This document shows, in pieces, positions 1-6,329 of a stretch of DNA of 6,329 bases. This stretch comes from Gammaproteobacteria bacterium (GTDB lineage Bacteria > Pseudomonadota > Gammaproteobacteria > GCA-001735895), in NCBI GenBank assembly GCA_003645435.1, contig QNFD01000169.1, positions 1 through 6,329 of the forward strand. Reading direction: 5' to 3'. The translations under genes were made by a program, and so were the position numbers. How positions within the stretch are numbered: position 1 is the stretch's first letter; the number at the start of each line of letters is the position of its first letter. The notes below the pieces were generated by a model. It ran no database searches, was not told where the DNA came from, and saw only the letters and a list, made by a program, of their open reading frames with translations.

Positions 1-737
1 CCTGTGTCGGCATGCGAGGCTCACGCGTACAATCGGTCTCCAATGAGCTCGCCGGCGAGCGCGTCGATATCATTCTGTGGGACGAAAACGCGGCCCAGTT
101 TGCGGTTAATGCGATGTCACCCGCAGAGGTGACGTCTATCGTTGTTGATGAGGAAACGGGTTCGATGGATATTGCGGTGCCGGAAGAAAAGTTATCGCAG
201 GCGATCGGACGTGGAGGTCAAAACATTAAGCTGGCCAGCCAGTTAACTGGCTGGACGCTGAATGTAATGGATGAAACCGCTGCAGAGGAGAAATCGGAAG
301 GTGAATCCAGGCAGTTGGTTGAAAACTTTATGGCCCAGCTCGATGTCGACGAGGAAGTGGCGATTATACTGGTCCAGGAAGGGCTGACTACAATTGATGA
401 GGTTGCTTATATACCTGAATCTGAATTAATCGAAATCGAAGAATTTGACGAGGAAATAGTCAAGGAGTTAAGAGGACGTGCGCGTGACTCCCTGTTAACC
501 ATGGCAATAGCAACTGAGGAAACCGCGGCAGCCGGTGAGCCCCAGGAAGATTTGTTAAACATGGAGTATATGGATGAAGAGCTGGCGTATAAATTATCTC
601 GAAACGGTATATGTACCATGGAAGAACTGGCTGAGCAATCAACCGATGAACTGGAAGAGATTGAAGGAATCGATGCTGAGTTCGCGGCGAAGTTAATCAT
701 GAAAGCACGCGAGCCCTGGTTTGCAGAAGCCGAGTAA
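1..737 (+). CDS. nusA: Transcription termination/antitermination factor NusA, C-terminal half (5' truncated by window edge)
   Basis: NusA binds RNA polymerase and nascent RNA, and modulates pausing, intrinsic termination and antitermination. The first full codon is at position 3, and 244 residues precede the TAA at 735-737, roughly the last half of a protein that is about 495 residues in E. coli. The fragment opens in KH1 with the GXXG loop GMRG (fragment residues 3-6) followed by SRVQ. KH2 carries the GXXG loop GRGG (about 69-72) in the context QAIGRGGQNIKLASQLTGW. Two acidic helix-hairpin-helix repeats follow: AR1 (about 104-169) and AR2 (about 181-240, with the ELAEQ segment and ending near PWF). 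Two AR repeats are typical of E. coli-type NusA; there, AR2 contacts the alpha subunit C-terminal domain and relieves autoinhibition of RNA binding. The N-terminal polymerase-binding and S1 domains lie upstream of the window. The ATG at 12 is internal, not the start. Infers membership of the same operon as infB, 58 nt downstream. Confidence 0.97.
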   Translation, partial: CVGMRGSRVQSVSNELAGERVDIILWDENAAQFAVNAMSPAEVTSIVVDEETGSMDIAVPEEKLSQAIGRGGQNIKLASQLTGWTLNVMDETAAEEKSEGESRQLVENFMAQLDVDEEVAIILVQEGLTTIDEVAYIPESELIEIEEFDEEIVKELRGRARDSLLTMAIATEETAAAGEPQEDLLNMEYMDEELAYKLSRNGICTMEELAEQSTDELEEIEGIDAEFAAKLIMKAREPWFAEAE

Positions 738-795
738 TCCATTGGGATTGGGAAACAAGGCTGCTAACCATCAATATGTATTAGGATAGAGAATC
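738..795 (+). other. nusA-infB intergenic spacer
   Basis: This 58-nt spacer holds the infB ribosome binding site and a tandem ATTGGG hexamer (741-746, 747-752). I see no convincing terminator or promoter, so infB is probably transcribed with nusA. Confidence 0.6.
783..786 (+). promoter_or_regulatory. Ribosome binding site of infB
   Basis: AGGA lies 9 nt before the ATG at 796, within the purine-rich AGGATAGAGA stretch. It supports this start over any downstream codon, in agreement with the conserved [10 protein letters not shown]-terminus. Confidence 0.7.
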
Positions 796-3435
796 ATGTC
801 AAAAGTGACGGCAAAACAACTTTCGGAAGTGATTGGTGTAAGCATCGAAAAGCTGCTCGATCAATTAAATGCGGCCGGTGTGAAGGTTTCTGGCGCAGAT
901 GATCCTATTTCCGACGAAGACAAGATGATGTTGCTGGAATCTCTTCGCAGCAGTCACGGTAAGGCCGAATCCAGCGGACCTAAAAAAATCACCCTGCGGC
1001 GTAAAAGCAAGAGCGAAATCAAGGTATCCGGCATTTCGGGACGTAATACCACAACCAAGACAATTAATGTAGAGGTGCGTAGAAAACGCACATATGTACG
1101 ACGCAGCGAGATGGAAACAGAGCAAGCCGGCGAAGCGGAGTTAGGCGAAGCCACTGTTGTGGATGAGGTCGTTAGTGATGGAGCCGTTAGTGATGGAGCT
1201 ATCGGTATAGAGCCACAAGCCGAACAGGAAACCCCGGTAGTTCAGCAAGACGCTCAGGATGAGGCCAAAAAGGCGGAAGAAACATTAAGAATCGAGGCCG
1301 AAGAAGCTAAAATCAAAGCTGAAAAAGAATCTGAGGAAGCAACGCAAAAGGCTTACCAGAAAAGCCTGGAAGAAGTTGAGGCGGCAAAACAGGTGCTCGA
1401 AAAACAACAGGCCGAGGCAGCGGCGGCTGCGATAGCCGAAAAAGCGGCCCAGGCCGCGATGGAAGAGGCCGCACGCGCCAGTGCAGTTGTCGAAGAAAAG
1501 CCCGGCAAGCACGGCAAGCGAGGGGACGATAAGAGTACTCGTTACGGACGCAAGGAATTACATGTCAAGGAAGGTGGTCACCAGACCAGTCGAAAGCCCA
1601 AGTTTAAGAAAGGCCAGAGACAGGTACGCGATACCGCGAATATACATGGCTTCGAAAGGCCAACCGCTCCCATTATTCGTAACGTAGAAGTACCGGAGGC
1701 GATCTCAGTCGCGGAGCTGGCCCAGAAAATGGCAGTGAAGGCGGGTGATGTGATCAAGACCCTGATGCAAATGGGAAGCATGGCTACGATCAATCAGATT
1801 CTGGATCAGGATACCGCGATACTCGTGGTGGAAGAAATGGGGCACAATGTGCTGGCAATCACCAGTGAAGATGATTTCGAGAAAGAACTGATCGAAAATG
1901 TGACGCAAGAAGGGGCCGAGAAGGTATCCAGGCCGCCGGTGGTTACGATTATGGGACATGTTGATCACGGTAAGACTTCACTATTGGATTACATTCGAAA
2001 TTCACGAGTCACATCGGGTGAAGCGGGTGGTATTACCCAGCATATCGGCGCCTATCATGTTGAAACCGATAAGGGCGTTGTGACTTTCCTCGATACACCG
2101 GGTCACGCCGCTTTTTCAGCAATGCGAGCCCGCGGTGCCCAGGCTACCGATATAGTGGTACTGGTTGTCGCCGCTGATGATGGTGTGATGCCGCAGACCA
2201 AAGAGGCGATAGAGCATGCGCGAGCCGCGGAAGTGCCCCTGGTTATAGCGGTTAACAAAATAGACAAGGAAAACGCTGATCTGGATCGGGTTAAAAATGA
2301 ACTGGCGGCGCTCGAAGTAATACCGGAAGAGTGGGGCGGTGAGAATATCTTTGTTAATGTCTCCGCAATCACCGGTGAAGGTATTCCAGAGCTACTCGAC
2401 GCCATCTTACTTCAGTCCGAGGTTCTTGAACTTGAAGCAGTCGATCAGGGTAATGCAAAGGGTATTGTCGTAGAGGCTTCACTCGATAAAGGTCGAGGTC
2501 CGGTTGCTACCGTGCTGGTTCAGTCTGGCCAATTACTCAAAGGTCAGATACTGCTCGCCGGAACGCAGTATGGACGCGTACGCGCAATATATGATGAGTC
2601 GGCAAAAATGATTAAATCGGCGGGACCCTCGATGCCGGTAGTGGTATTAGGCCTGTCGGGTGTGCCGAATGCGGGTGATGAAGTTTTCGTAGTTGAAAAT
2701 GAACGCAAAGCACGAGAGTTTGCGCAGATACGTGAGGCAAAAATTCGCGAAACTAAATTGACCGAACAACAAAAAGCCGGACTCCAGGACATGTTCGACG
2801 CCATGACCGAGGGTGAAGTGGCAGAAGTAAATGTTCTGATTAAATCGGATGTGCAGGGCAGCTCTGAAGCGATTCGCGATGCATTGAACAAGTTGTCCAC
2901 CGATGAAGTTCGGGTCAAAATGATTTCTACCGGTGTAGGCGGAATCAATGAATCAGATATCAATCTCGCCGCGGCCTCCTCTGCAACGGTTATTGGATTT
3001 AACGTACGCGCCGATGCCGCTGCCAAGCGAGTTGCTGGAGATTACGGTATCGACATACGTTACTACAGTATTATCTACAACATTATTGACGATATAAAAG
3101 CGGCCATGTCCGGCCTGTTACCACCGGAAACCCAGGAAACCATCATAGGGCTTGCCGAGGTGAAAGACGTATTCAAGTCTCCCAAGTTTGGTGATGTCGC
3201 GGGTTCTATCGTGGTCGAAGGTGTCGTACGTAAAGGACAGCCCATCCGTGTGCTACGCGAAAATGTTGTTATTTACGAAGGTGAACTCGAATCTTTACGA
3301 CGTTTCAAAGACGCGGTTGAAGAGGTACGCATGGGCACCGAGTGTGGTATCGCGGTGAAGAACTACAACGATGTGCGTGCAGGCGATCAGATCGAAGTAT
3401 TTGAGCGCATCGAAGTAGCGCGTAGCCTCGAATAA
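796..3435 (+). CDS. infB: Translation initiation factor IF-2
   Basis: IF2 is the GTPase that recruits fMet-tRNA to the 30S subunit and promotes 50S joining. At 879 residues it is close to the 890 of E. coli IF2. In order: N-terminal IF2 subdomain (1-52); conserved KITLRRK...RRKRTYVRR segment (63-103); acidic then Ala/Glu/Lys-rich, probably helical linker (about 105-236); basic stretch rich in Lys, Arg and Gly (236-280); second N-terminal subdomain (about 295-347); G domain with G1 GHVDHGKT (387-394), switch [11 protein letters not shown] (411-420), G3 DTPGH (433-437, with the conserved His437), G4 NKID (487-490) and G5 SAITGEG (523-529); beta-barrel domain II from about 555; domain III with [11 protein letters not shown] (682-691); and the C-terminal fMet-tRNA-binding region with [10 protein letters not shown] and ECGI (835-852). 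All GTPase motifs are intact. The ATG at 796 is preceded by AGGA at 783-786 and gives the expected N-terminus. rbfA follows after 4 nt. Confidence 0.99.
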   Translation: MSKVTAKQLSEVIGVSIEKLLDQLNAAGVKVSGADDPISDEDKMMLLESLRSSHGKAESSGPKKITLRRKSKSEIKVSGISGRNTTTKTINVEVRRKRTYVRRSEMETEQAGEAELGEATVVDEVVSDGAVSDGAIGIEPQAEQETPVVQQDAQDEAKKAEETLRIEAEEAKIKAEKESEEATQKAYQKSLEEVEAAKQVLEKQQAEAAAAAIAEKAAQAAMEEAARASAVVEEKPGKHGKRGDDKSTRYGRKELHVKEGGHQTSRKPKFKKGQRQVRDTANIHGFERPTAPIIRNVEVPEAISVAELAQKMAVKAGDVIKTLMQMGSMATINQILDQDTAILVVEEMGHNVLAITSEDDFEKELIENVTQEGAEKVSRPPVVTIMGHVDHGKTSLLDYIRNSRVTSGEAGGITQHIGAYHVETDKGVVTFLDTPGHAAFSAMRARGAQATDIVVLVVAADDGVMPQTKEAIEHARAAEVPLVIAVNKIDKENADLDRVKNELAALEVIPEEWGGENIFVNVSAITGEGIPELLDAILLQSEVLELEAVDQGNAKGIVVEASLDKGRGPVATVLVQSGQLLKGQILLAGTQYGRVRAIYDESAKMIKSAGPSMPVVVLGLSGVPNAGDEVFVVENERKAREFAQIREAKIRETKLTEQQKAGLQDMFDAMTEGEVAEVNVLIKSDVQGSSEAIRDALNKLSTDEVRVKMISTGVGGINESDINLAAASSATVIGFNVRADAAAKRVAGDYGIDIRYYSIIYNIIDDIKAAMSGLLPPETQETIIGLAEVKDVFKSPKFGDVAGSIVVEGVVRKGQPIRVLRENVVIYEGELESLRRFKDAVEEVRMGTECGIAVKNYNDVRAGDQIEVFERIEVARSLE
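1171..1200 (+). repeat. 15-bp tandem duplication inside the infB linker
   Basis: Two adjacent 15-bp units (1171-1185 and 1186-1200) read gttagtgatggagc plus a final base, c in the first and t in the second. They encode VSDGA twice (IF2 residues 126-135), in frame, in the acidic part of the linker between the N-terminal subdomain and the G domain. The near identity at DNA level, including third codon positions, suggests a recent slippage or duplication event. The linker is known to vary in length and sequence among bacteria, so the insertion is probably tolerated. Confidence 0.9.
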
Positions 3436-3439
3436 CCGC

Positions 3440-3808
3440 ATGCCTAAGGATTACCCACGTAGTGATCGGTTGGCCTCGCAGATTCAGCGCGAGCTGGCTG
3501 GCCTGGTTCGCAACAATTTAAAGGATCCACGATTATCCTCGCCATCAATCCTGGAAGTTCAGGTTACCAGGGACCTGTCGCTGGCGAGAGTTTATTTCAG
3601 CGTTTTAGATCCGCAGGATGCAGAGCAGAGCCTGCAGGCTTTGAAGCATGCCAGTGGCTATCTGCAGCATGAAATTGGCAAGGTGTTGAAGGCCCGCATA
3701 ACGCCAAAACTGGTCTTCATCTACGATGACTCAGATATTCGCGGACGAACCATGTCAGAGCTAATTGATTCGGTTATTGCCAAAGACAAACTAACTTCAG
3801 GGGATTGA
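3440..3808 (+). CDS. rbfA: 30S ribosome-binding factor RbfA
   Basis: RbfA is a small KH-fold protein that binds the immature 30S subunit near helix 1 of 16S rRNA, assists late maturation of the 5' end, and is needed for cold adaptation in E. coli. The 122 residues compare with 133 in E. coli; the difference is at the C-terminal tail. Visible family features are the N-terminal YPRSDRLASQIQRELA helix, KDPRL (28-32), VTRDLSLARVYFS (42-54), the interrupted-helix ASG (71-73, the AxG form of the KH motif seen in this family), and RITPKLVFIYDDS (86-98). The ATG lies 4 nt after the infB stop. No Shine-Dalgarno sequence is visible in the preceding 20 nt, so translation probably depends on ribosomes finishing infB. 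The 3' end contains the ribosome binding site of truB. Confidence 0.97.
   Translation: MPKDYPRSDRLASQIQRELAGLVRNNLKDPRLSSPSILEVQVTRDLSLARVYFSVLDPQDAEQSLQALKHASGYLQHEIGKVLKARITPKLVFIYDDSDIRGRTMSELIDSVIAKDKLTSGD
3799..3804 (+). promoter_or_regulatory. Ribosome binding site of truB, inside the rbfA 3' end
   Basis: AGGGGA occupies the last codons of rbfA and lies 10 nt before the ATG at 3815. Its position favours this start and suggests that translation of the two genes is coupled. Confidence 0.65.
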
Positions 3809-3814
3809 TATTTC

Positions 3815-4741
3815 ATGGGTCGCGGCGCTCGCAAACCCCAGGGCTTTCGGGATATCGACGGTATTTTGTTGCTCGATAAGCCCGGCAGGATCAGCTCCAA
3901 TAAAGCCCTACAAACTGCCCGTTTTCTATTCAAGGCTAACAAGGCTGGTCATACCGGCAGTCTCGATCCACTCGCCACCGGCATGCTGCCGATCTGTTTC
4001 GGTGAAGCGACCAAATATTCTGCTTACCTTATCGATGCAAGCAAGACTTATCGTGCCATATGCCAACTCGGAAGAACCACGACGACGGCTGATGCGGAGG
4101 GTGAGATTACCTCGGAAAGCGCGGTACAGGTTAGCCTTGACGATATAACGACGGTACTCAGTCAATTTGTTGGATGTATAGATCAAATTCCACCGATGCA
4201 TTCGGCAGTAAAGCACAAGGGCCAAAGACTTTATCGTTTGGCTCGAAAGGGCAAGGAAGTGGAGCGTAATGCCCGAAAAATTGAAATTTATTCACTTCAA
4301 TTCGTGAGTTTTAAAGATAACCAGCTTGAGATAGACGTGCATTGCTCGAAAGGGACTTACATTCGAACCCTGGCGGAAGATATAGGTAATGCGCTGGGTT
4401 GCGGCGCGTATATCTCCAGCTTACGGCGCACCGGGGTAGAGCCCTTTTGGAATCAGGCCAGTTATAGCCTCGACGATCTGCGCGAGTTATACGAACAGGG
4501 TCTGGACTACCTGGACCGTTGTTTACTGCCGGTAAACAGCGCCCTGGTCGACCTGCCGGAGCTCATTGTCGAACCTGCAGCGGCCGACTTTCTGAAACAG
4601 GGGCGGGCGGTACTGGTGGACGAAGCGCCGCTTGCTGGGTTGATTAGCCTGGTGCTCGAAAATGGCCAATTCATCGGTATCGGGCAAGCCAGTTCAGATG
4701 GCAGAATTTCACCAAAAAGGTTAATGAATACAGCAAGATAG
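3815..4741 (+). CDS. truB: tRNA pseudouridine(55) synthase TruB
   Basis: TruB isomerises uridine 55 in the T-loop of elongator tRNAs to pseudouridine and also acts as a tRNA folding chaperone. At 308 residues it is near the 314 of E. coli TruB. The catalytic domain starts with GILLLDKPGRISSN (16-29). The catalytic aspartate is Asp51 in GHTGSLDPLATGML (45-58); conserved active-site Tyr79 lies in KTYRA and Arg184 in CSKGTYIRT (177-185). These correspond to Asp48, Tyr76 and Arg181 of E. coli at a constant offset of three. The IPPMHSAVKHKGQRLYRLAR segment (about 124-143) is also typical. The C-terminal part (about 245-305), ending in FIGIGQASSDGRISPKRL, matches the PUA-like C-terminal domain of proteobacterial TruB. 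The gene lies 6 nt after rbfA, and its TAG is at 4739-4741. All key residues are present, so the enzyme is expected to be active. Confidence 0.98.
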   Translation: MGRGARKPQGFRDIDGILLLDKPGRISSNKALQTARFLFKANKAGHTGSLDPLATGMLPICFGEATKYSAYLIDASKTYRAICQLGRTTTTADAEGEITSESAVQVSLDDITTVLSQFVGCIDQIPPMHSAVKHKGQRLYRLARKGKEVERNARKIEIYSLQFVSFKDNQLEIDVHCSKGTYIRTLAEDIGNALGCGAYISSLRRTGVEPFWNQASYSLDDLRELYEQGLDYLDRCLLPVNSALVDLPELIVEPAAADFLKQGRAVLVDEAPLAGLISLVLENGQFIGIGQASSDGRISPKRLMNTAR

Positions 4742-4793
4742 ATGTAGTGTAGGGCAAGGGAAGCATTATCGGTGCGAATTACAGTGAAAATCC

Positions 4794-4822
4794 TTGTTAC
4801 TGCCTGCGCAGATAGGTAGAAT
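4794..4822 (+). promoter_or_regulatory. Predicted sigma-70-type promoter of rpsO-pnp
   Basis: The -35 box TTGTTA (4794-4799) matches TTGACA at 4 of 6 positions. The -10 box TAGAAT (4817-4822) matches TATAAT at 5 of 6. The spacer is exactly 17 bp. Transcription would start near 4829. E. coli is known to carry a separate rpsO promoter in the same intergenic position, which supports the call. It would allow rpsO and pnp to be transcribed independently of nusA-truB. Confidence 0.75.
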
Positions 4823-4843
4823 ACCTGCCTTTTTCGGGCCTAC

Positions 4844-4847
4844 GAGG
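4844..4847 (+). promoter_or_regulatory. Ribosome binding site of rpsO
   Basis: GAGG lies 8 nt before the ATG at 4856. There is a second in-frame ATG at 4862, but this spacing and the resulting length of 89 residues favour the first. Confidence 0.75.
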
Positions 4848-4855
4848 TTTAATCA

Positions 4856-5125
4856 ATGTCGATGTCAGCTGTACAAAAGAGCTCCATCATAGCTGATCAC
4901 CAGCAGAGCGAAGGTGATACAGGTTCACCTGAGGTACAGGTTGCTTTGTTAAGCCACCAGATCAGTCATTTAACCGAGCATTTCAAGAAACATATTCATG
5001 ATCATCATTCACGCCGGGGATTGCTGAAGATGGTTAATCAACGCCGCAATTTGCTGGATTACCTGAAATCCAAAAATCAGCAGCGTTATAAAGATTTGAT
5101 CGGAAAGCTCGGTCTGCGTCGTTAA
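4856..5125 (+). CDS. rpsO: 30S ribosomal protein S15
   Basis: S15 is a primary 16S rRNA-binding protein that organises the central-domain helix 20/21/22 junction and forms an intersubunit bridge with 23S rRNA. The product has 89 residues, the same as E. coli S15 counted with the initiator Met. Family motifs are [12 protein letters not shown] (21-32), the [23 protein letters not shown] core (48-70) and the terminal LIGKLGLRR. His42, Asp49 and Ser52 match the RNA-contacting residues of E. coli S15. In E. coli, S15 represses its own translation through a pseudoknot in the mRNA around the start; whether this leader does so cannot be settled from the sequence alone. Only 15 nt separate its stop from pnp, so the two are probably cotranscribed and perhaps translationally coupled. 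Confidence 0.99.
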   Translation: MSMSAVQKSSIIADHQQSEGDTGSPEVQVALLSHQISHLTEHFKKHIHDHHSRRGLLKMVNQRRNLLDYLKSKNQQRYKDLIGKLGLRR

Positions 5126-5130
5126 CAACA

Positions 5131-5134
5131 GAGA
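5131..5134 (+). promoter_or_regulatory. Weak ribosome binding site of pnp
   Basis: GAGA lies 6 nt before the GTG at 5141. It is the only purine-rich element between the rpsO stop and pnp. Its weakness together with a GTG start suggests modest initiation or dependence on ribosomes leaving rpsO. Confidence 0.45.
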
Positions 5135-5140
5135 ATCAGT

Positions 5141-6329
5141 GTGAATCCAATAAAAAAGACATTTCAGTACGGCGAGCATGAAGTTACCCTGGAAACAGGT
5201 GAAATAGCACGTCAGGCGGGTGGTGCGGTTCTGGTCAGTATGGCCGAGACCGTAGTAATGGTTACCGTGGTAGGCGCGAAGGATGCGGATCCGAATCGCA
5301 GCTTCTTCCCTCTCACGGTCGACTACCAGGAAAAAACTTACGCTGCGGGAAAAATTCCCGGTGGTTTTTTCAAGCGTGAAGGTCGGCCAAATGAGAAAGA
5401 AACCTTGACCTGCCGACTCATCGATCGACCCATCAGACCATTATTTCCGAAAGGATTCCTGAACGAAACCCAGGTCATTGCGATGGTGGTTTCGATGAAC
5501 AACGAAATCGATCCCGACATCCTCGCATTGCTCGGCGCTTCCGCAGCTATCACCATTTCCGGTATGCCATTCAGTGGTCCGATCGGTGCCGCCAGGGTTG
5601 GTTATCAGGATGGCCAGTATCTATTAAACCCCACTGCCAGCCAACTCGAAGAGTCAGACCTCGACCTGGTTGTTGCCGGAACTGAAAATGCGGTTTTGAT
5701 GGTCGAGTCGGAAGCGAACTGTTTGTCCGAAGAAATCATGCTTGGTGCGGTAGTATTCGGACATGAGCAAATGCAAACAGCGATTCAGGCAATTAAAGAG
5801 TTTAGTGCCGAAGTCAACAATAGCTCCTGGGACTGGCAGGCTCCGGAATCGGATGAATCGCTGTTTGAAACAGTGAGCAACCAATACCAGGCCGAGATTG
5901 CTGAAGCCTATACTATCGCTAACAAGATGGAACGCCAGGACAAGCTTTCGGCGATTCGTGCAGCGGTAGTTGAAGCACTGGTTAGTGATGCAGAAGATTC
6001 AGCCGACGAATCCTCAATTCGTGGTGCATTGTCAAAAATAGAAAAGCATGTGGTACGCAGCCGCATTATTGCCGGAGAACCGCGTATTGATGGTCGTGAC
6101 ACCAAAACGGTGCGCCCTATCGCTATTCGTACCGGTGTATTGCCGAGAACACACGGTTCGGCCCTGTTCACCCGGGGTGAAACCCAGGCGATCGTAGTAA
6201 CCACACTGGGTACCGGCCGCGATGCACAGCTTATCGACGCCCTCGAAGGCATGCGTAAAGAGAATTTTATGCTGCACTATAATTTTCCTCCATATAGTGT
6301 CGGTGAAACCGGCAGGGTTGGTACTCCCA
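5141..6329 (+). CDS. pnp: Polyribonucleotide nucleotidyltransferase (PNPase), N-terminal part (3' truncated by window edge)
   Basis: PNPase is a trimeric phosphorolytic 3'-5' exoribonuclease that degrades and processes mRNA and, in many bacteria, joins the RNase E degradosome. The start is GTG at 5141, chosen because it gives the conserved N-terminus [20 protein letters not shown] and no in-frame ATG lies upstream. An open frame of 396 codons (of about 700) continues to the window end. Visible parts are the first RNase PH-like domain with the RNA-contacting loop FFKREGRP (76-83; E. coli has FFRR), [10 protein letters not shown] and [10 protein letters not shown]; the helical linker domain (about 240-305); and the start of the second RNase PH-like domain with GEPRIDGRD (312-320), [19 protein letters not shown] (332-350) and [16 protein letters not shown]. 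The phosphate-binding active-site residues of the second core and the KH and S1 RNA-binding domains lie beyond the window. No frameshift or stop interrupts the frame. Confidence 0.97.
   Translation, partial: MNPIKKTFQYGEHEVTLETGEIARQAGGAVLVSMAETVVMVTVVGAKDADPNRSFFPLTVDYQEKTYAAGKIPGGFFKREGRPNEKETLTCRLIDRPIRPLFPKGFLNETQVIAMVVSMNNEIDPDILALLGASAAITISGMPFSGPIGAARVGYQDGQYLLNPTASQLEESDLDLVVAGTENAVLMVESEANCLSEEIMLGAVVFGHEQMQTAIQAIKEFSAEVNNSSWDWQAPESDESLFETVSNQYQAEIAEAYTIANKMERQDKLSAIRAAVVEALVSDAEDSADESSIRGALSKIEKHVVRSRIIAGEPRIDGRDTKTVRPIAIRTGVLPRTHGSALFTRGETQAIVVTTLGTGRDAQLIDALEGMRKENFMLHYNFPPYSVGETGRVGTP

Larger units (their letters stand above)
4742..4855 (+). other. truB-rpsO intergenic region
   Basis: This 114-nt gap is the longest non-coding stretch in the window. 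It contains a sigma-70-type promoter at 4794-4822, a short dyad overlapping its -10 box, a T-run at 4830-4834 and the rpsO ribosome binding site. I see no open reading frame of note and no strong GC-rich terminator after truB, so upstream transcription probably reads through into rpsO. Confidence 0.7.

Noticed and set aside
12..14. ATG as a nusA start
   Set aside because: The reading frame is open to the window edge and the ATG lies within the conserved CVGMRGSRVQ segment of KH1, so it is an internal Met.
76..83. Lys in place of the first Arg of the PNPase FFRR loop (protein residues 76-83 of pnp)
   Set aside because: FFKR is a conservative change and Lys is seen at this position in other bacterial PNPases, so it is not evidence of altered function. 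Coordinates here are residues, not bases.
742..780. Possible promoter between nusA and infB (TTGGGA with TATGTA)
   Set aside because: The best -10 candidate matches only 3 of 6 positions and the spacing is about 21 bp, so it is not better than chance.
1481..1687. 68-codon + strand open frame in a second frame within infB
   Set aside because: It overlaps the IF2 basic linker and second N-terminal subdomain, with no family similarity and no clear ribosome binding site.
2103..2405. 100-codon minus-strand open frame opposite the IF2 G domain
   Set aside because: Antisense shadow with low-complexity Ser/Ala composition; no ribosome binding site or family similarity seen.
2544..3026. 160-codon open frame on the minus strand within infB
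   Set aside because: It lies wholly antisense to conserved IF2 domains, its translation is rich in Ser, Ala and Thr with no recognisable motif, and it is best explained as a codon-bias shadow.
5983..5993. Copy of the GTTAGTGATG motif within pnp resembling the infB repeat unit
   Set aside because: The shared stretch is only about 10 bases in unrelated coding contexts (both encode VSD), with no further similarity around it; coincidence is sufficient.
5908..6252. 114-codon and 81-codon minus-strand open frames opposite pnp
   Set aside because: They overlap the clearly conserved PNPase frame on the + strand and show no recognisable protein features.

Overview
The window is a segment of the conserved transcription/translation operon nusA-infB-rbfA-truB-rpsO-pnp, all on the + strand. 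Gene order, protein lengths and residue-level similarity to the Escherichia coli proteins recalled from memory point to a chromosomal region of a gammaproteobacterium. NusA has two C-terminal acidic repeats, IF2 has the long proteobacterial N-terminal region, and S15 has 89 residues like the E. coli protein. I cannot name the genus. Nothing suggests a mobile or accessory region: there are no transposases, integrases, tRNA, rRNA or CRISPR repeats.

Layout: 1-737 is the 3' half of nusA (cut by the window edge). After a 58-nt gap comes complete infB (796-3435). Only 4 nt separate it from complete rbfA (3440-3808), and 6 nt separate rbfA from complete truB (3815-4741). A 114-nt gap holds a good sigma-70-type promoter (about 4794-4822) in front of complete rpsO (4856-5125). 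After only 15 nt, pnp begins at a GTG codon (5141) and runs off the window end with 396 codons visible. Every stretch longer than 300 bases is covered by a gene.

The products work together in gene expression. NusA sets RNA polymerase pausing, termination and antitermination. IF2 places initiator tRNA on the 30S subunit and drives subunit joining. RbfA matures the 30S subunit, TruB makes pseudouridine 55 in tRNA, S15 is a primary 16S-binding protein of the 30S subunit, and PNPase degrades and processes mRNA. The tight junctions suggest translational coupling, and the internal promoter should let rpsO-pnp be expressed apart from the upstream genes.

I found no undescribed system. The points worth a second look are modest: the rpsO-pnp junction is too short to hold the intergenic autoregulatory hairpin known from E. 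coli, the predicted rpsO leader is very short, infB carries an exact-length 15-bp tandem duplication in its linker, and rbfA has no visible ribosome binding site.
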